Source: CAZKTF01 sp964555565 (lineage in GTDB: Bacteria > Planctomycetota > JAJSAM01 > JAKLKS01). Taken from it: 6,568 nt of DNA. Each line of letters begins with the position of its first letter. The first letter of the stretch is position 1. Position numbers and translations under genes: made by a program. This document shows, one piece after another, positions 6,025 through 6,568 of the stretch. Below the pieces are notes generated by a model. That model searched no databases. It was not told the DNA's origin and saw nothing but the letters and a program-made list of their open reading frames with translations. Where the stretch lies: the NCBI GenBank assembly GCA_964555565.1, contig CAZKTF010000209.1, forward strand, positions 1 to 6,568. The letters run 5' to 3'.

Positions 6025-6567
6025 CTACCGGGGCTTCGTGAGCGCGTCGATCTTCGCCTGGACCGCCTCCTCGTCCCAGCCCGCGGCGGTGTAGGCCACC
6101 TTGACTTCGCGGTCGAGCACGACCGCGTAGGGGAGCCCTCGCTTCGCGAACCGGTCGTAGGCGGCGCGCTTCGGATCGACGGCGAGGGTGGCGTCGAGCT
6201 TCTCCGCGGCCGCCGCCTCCTTCGCCTTCTCCACCGTGGCGTCCCGCAGGACCGCGAGGACCTCGACCCCCTTCCCCGCGTAGCGCTTCGCGACCGCGGG
6301 GAGCCTCTTCAGCGCGTCCAGCGACTCCTTCGACCACCCGCCGGCGGCGCCGGCGAAGACCAGGAGGGTGACCTTCTTCCGGGCGCCCTCCGCGGTCCAC
6401 TTCCCCCCCGCGACGAGGTCGAGGGCGAGGTCCTTCACCTCGTCCCCCGCCCTGTAGGGCTCCGGCGCGGCGGGCTTCTCCTTCTTCGCCTCCTTGCCCT
6501 TGCCGTCCCCGTCCCCGGCCCGCGCGGGGAGGGGCGACCCGGCCAGCAGCAGGGCCAGGACCCAGGC
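6025..6567 (-). CDS. Exported thioredoxin/TlpA-fold protein lacking active-site cysteines (5' end outside window)
   Basis: The frame is open from the TAG at 6025-6027 to the right edge, giving 180 visible residues. An internal GTG at 6436-6438 could be mistaken for the start, but the upstream part is clearly a protein N-terminus. It has a hydrophobic stretch (WVLALLLAG) and a plausible signal peptidase site after A-R-A at visible residue 17. A Gly/Lys/Glu/Asp-rich low-complexity linker follows (about 18-38). The rest is a TlpA/AhpC-like fold: AGDEVKDLALD (40-50), strand VTLLVF (66-71), VEVLAVL (101-107), cis-proline region GLPYAVVLDR (144-153), and C-terminal helix EEAVQAKIDAL. Where TlpA-type proteins have W-C-x-x-C, this one reads A-G-G-W-S (75-79), and no cysteine occurs in the visible sequence. 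Thiol-disulfide chemistry is therefore unlikely; a structural, binding or chaperone-like role in the periplasm is an inference. Only the first residues of the signal peptide are missing. Confidence 0.85.
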   Translation of the reverse strand, partial: AWVLALLLAGSPLPARAGDGDGKGKEAKKEKPAAPEPYRAGDEVKDLALDLVAGGKWTAEGARKKVTLLVFAGAAGGWSKESLDALKRLPAVAKRYAGKGVEVLAVLRDATVEKAKEAAAAEKLDATLAVDPKRAAYDRFAKRGLPYAVVLDREVKVAYTAAGWDEEAVQAKIDALTKPR

Positions 6568-6568
6568 G

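Noticed and set aside
1..6568. CRISPR arrays, tRNA or rRNA genes, transposases, toxin-antitoxin pairs or defence genes
   Set aside because: I saw no repeat-spacer pattern, RNA gene signature or matching protein motif on either strand.

Overview
The window is a very GC-rich, gene-dense bacterial segment (roughly three quarters G+C by eye) with no gene-free stretch longer than about 50 bases. The organism cannot be named from this sequence. A lipid A/KDO-type acyltransferase relative (DUF374), a predicted lipoprotein and an exported thioredoxin-fold protein suggest a Gram-negative-type envelope. RNase HIII is best known from Firmicutes, Chlamydiae, Aquificae and some Planctomycetes. A GC-rich member of a PVC-like or other little-cultured phylum is therefore possible, but this is only a guess.

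Layout, left to right. Bases 2-73 hold the 3' tail of a plus-strand gene, followed directly by a strong GC hairpin (74-93) that probably separates it from the converging operon. Bases 115-5688 are a compact six-gene minus-strand operon. In transcription order it encodes a DUF374 acyltransferase, a DUF72 protein, RNase HIII (rnhC), a beta-CASP metallo-beta-lactamase nuclease, diaminopimelate epimerase (dapF) and a DUF3108 putative lipoprotein. The genes form three pairs. Within each pair, stop and start overlap by 4 bases (GTGA or ATGA). Between pairs there are gaps of only 19 and 29 bases, and each gap carries the same TAGGATCCC nonamer containing an AGGA Shine-Dalgarno core.

A 40-odd-base divergent promoter region follows, with a TACAAT box just upstream of the operon's first ATG. 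It also serves a small plus-strand glutaredoxin-like gene (5736-5975). Converging on that gene from the right edge is a minus-strand gene for an exported thioredoxin/TlpA-fold protein. Its 5' end lies outside the window, and it has lost both active-site cysteines.

The operon mixes nucleic-acid processing (RNase HIII on RNA-DNA hybrids, a beta-CASP RNase, DUF72) with envelope and cell-wall functions (acyltransferase, DapF, lipoprotein). Shared expression is well supported by the spacing; a shared pathway is not. All recognisable genes belong to known families. I see no mobile element, CRISPR array, RNA gene or defence cassette, and no convincing new system. The more unusual points are the cysteine-less thioredoxin-fold protein, a possible leaderless start for the operon, a clamp-motif-like C-terminus on the DUF72 protein, and a GC-rich 14-mer repeated in inverted orientation in the two convergent intergenic gaps.
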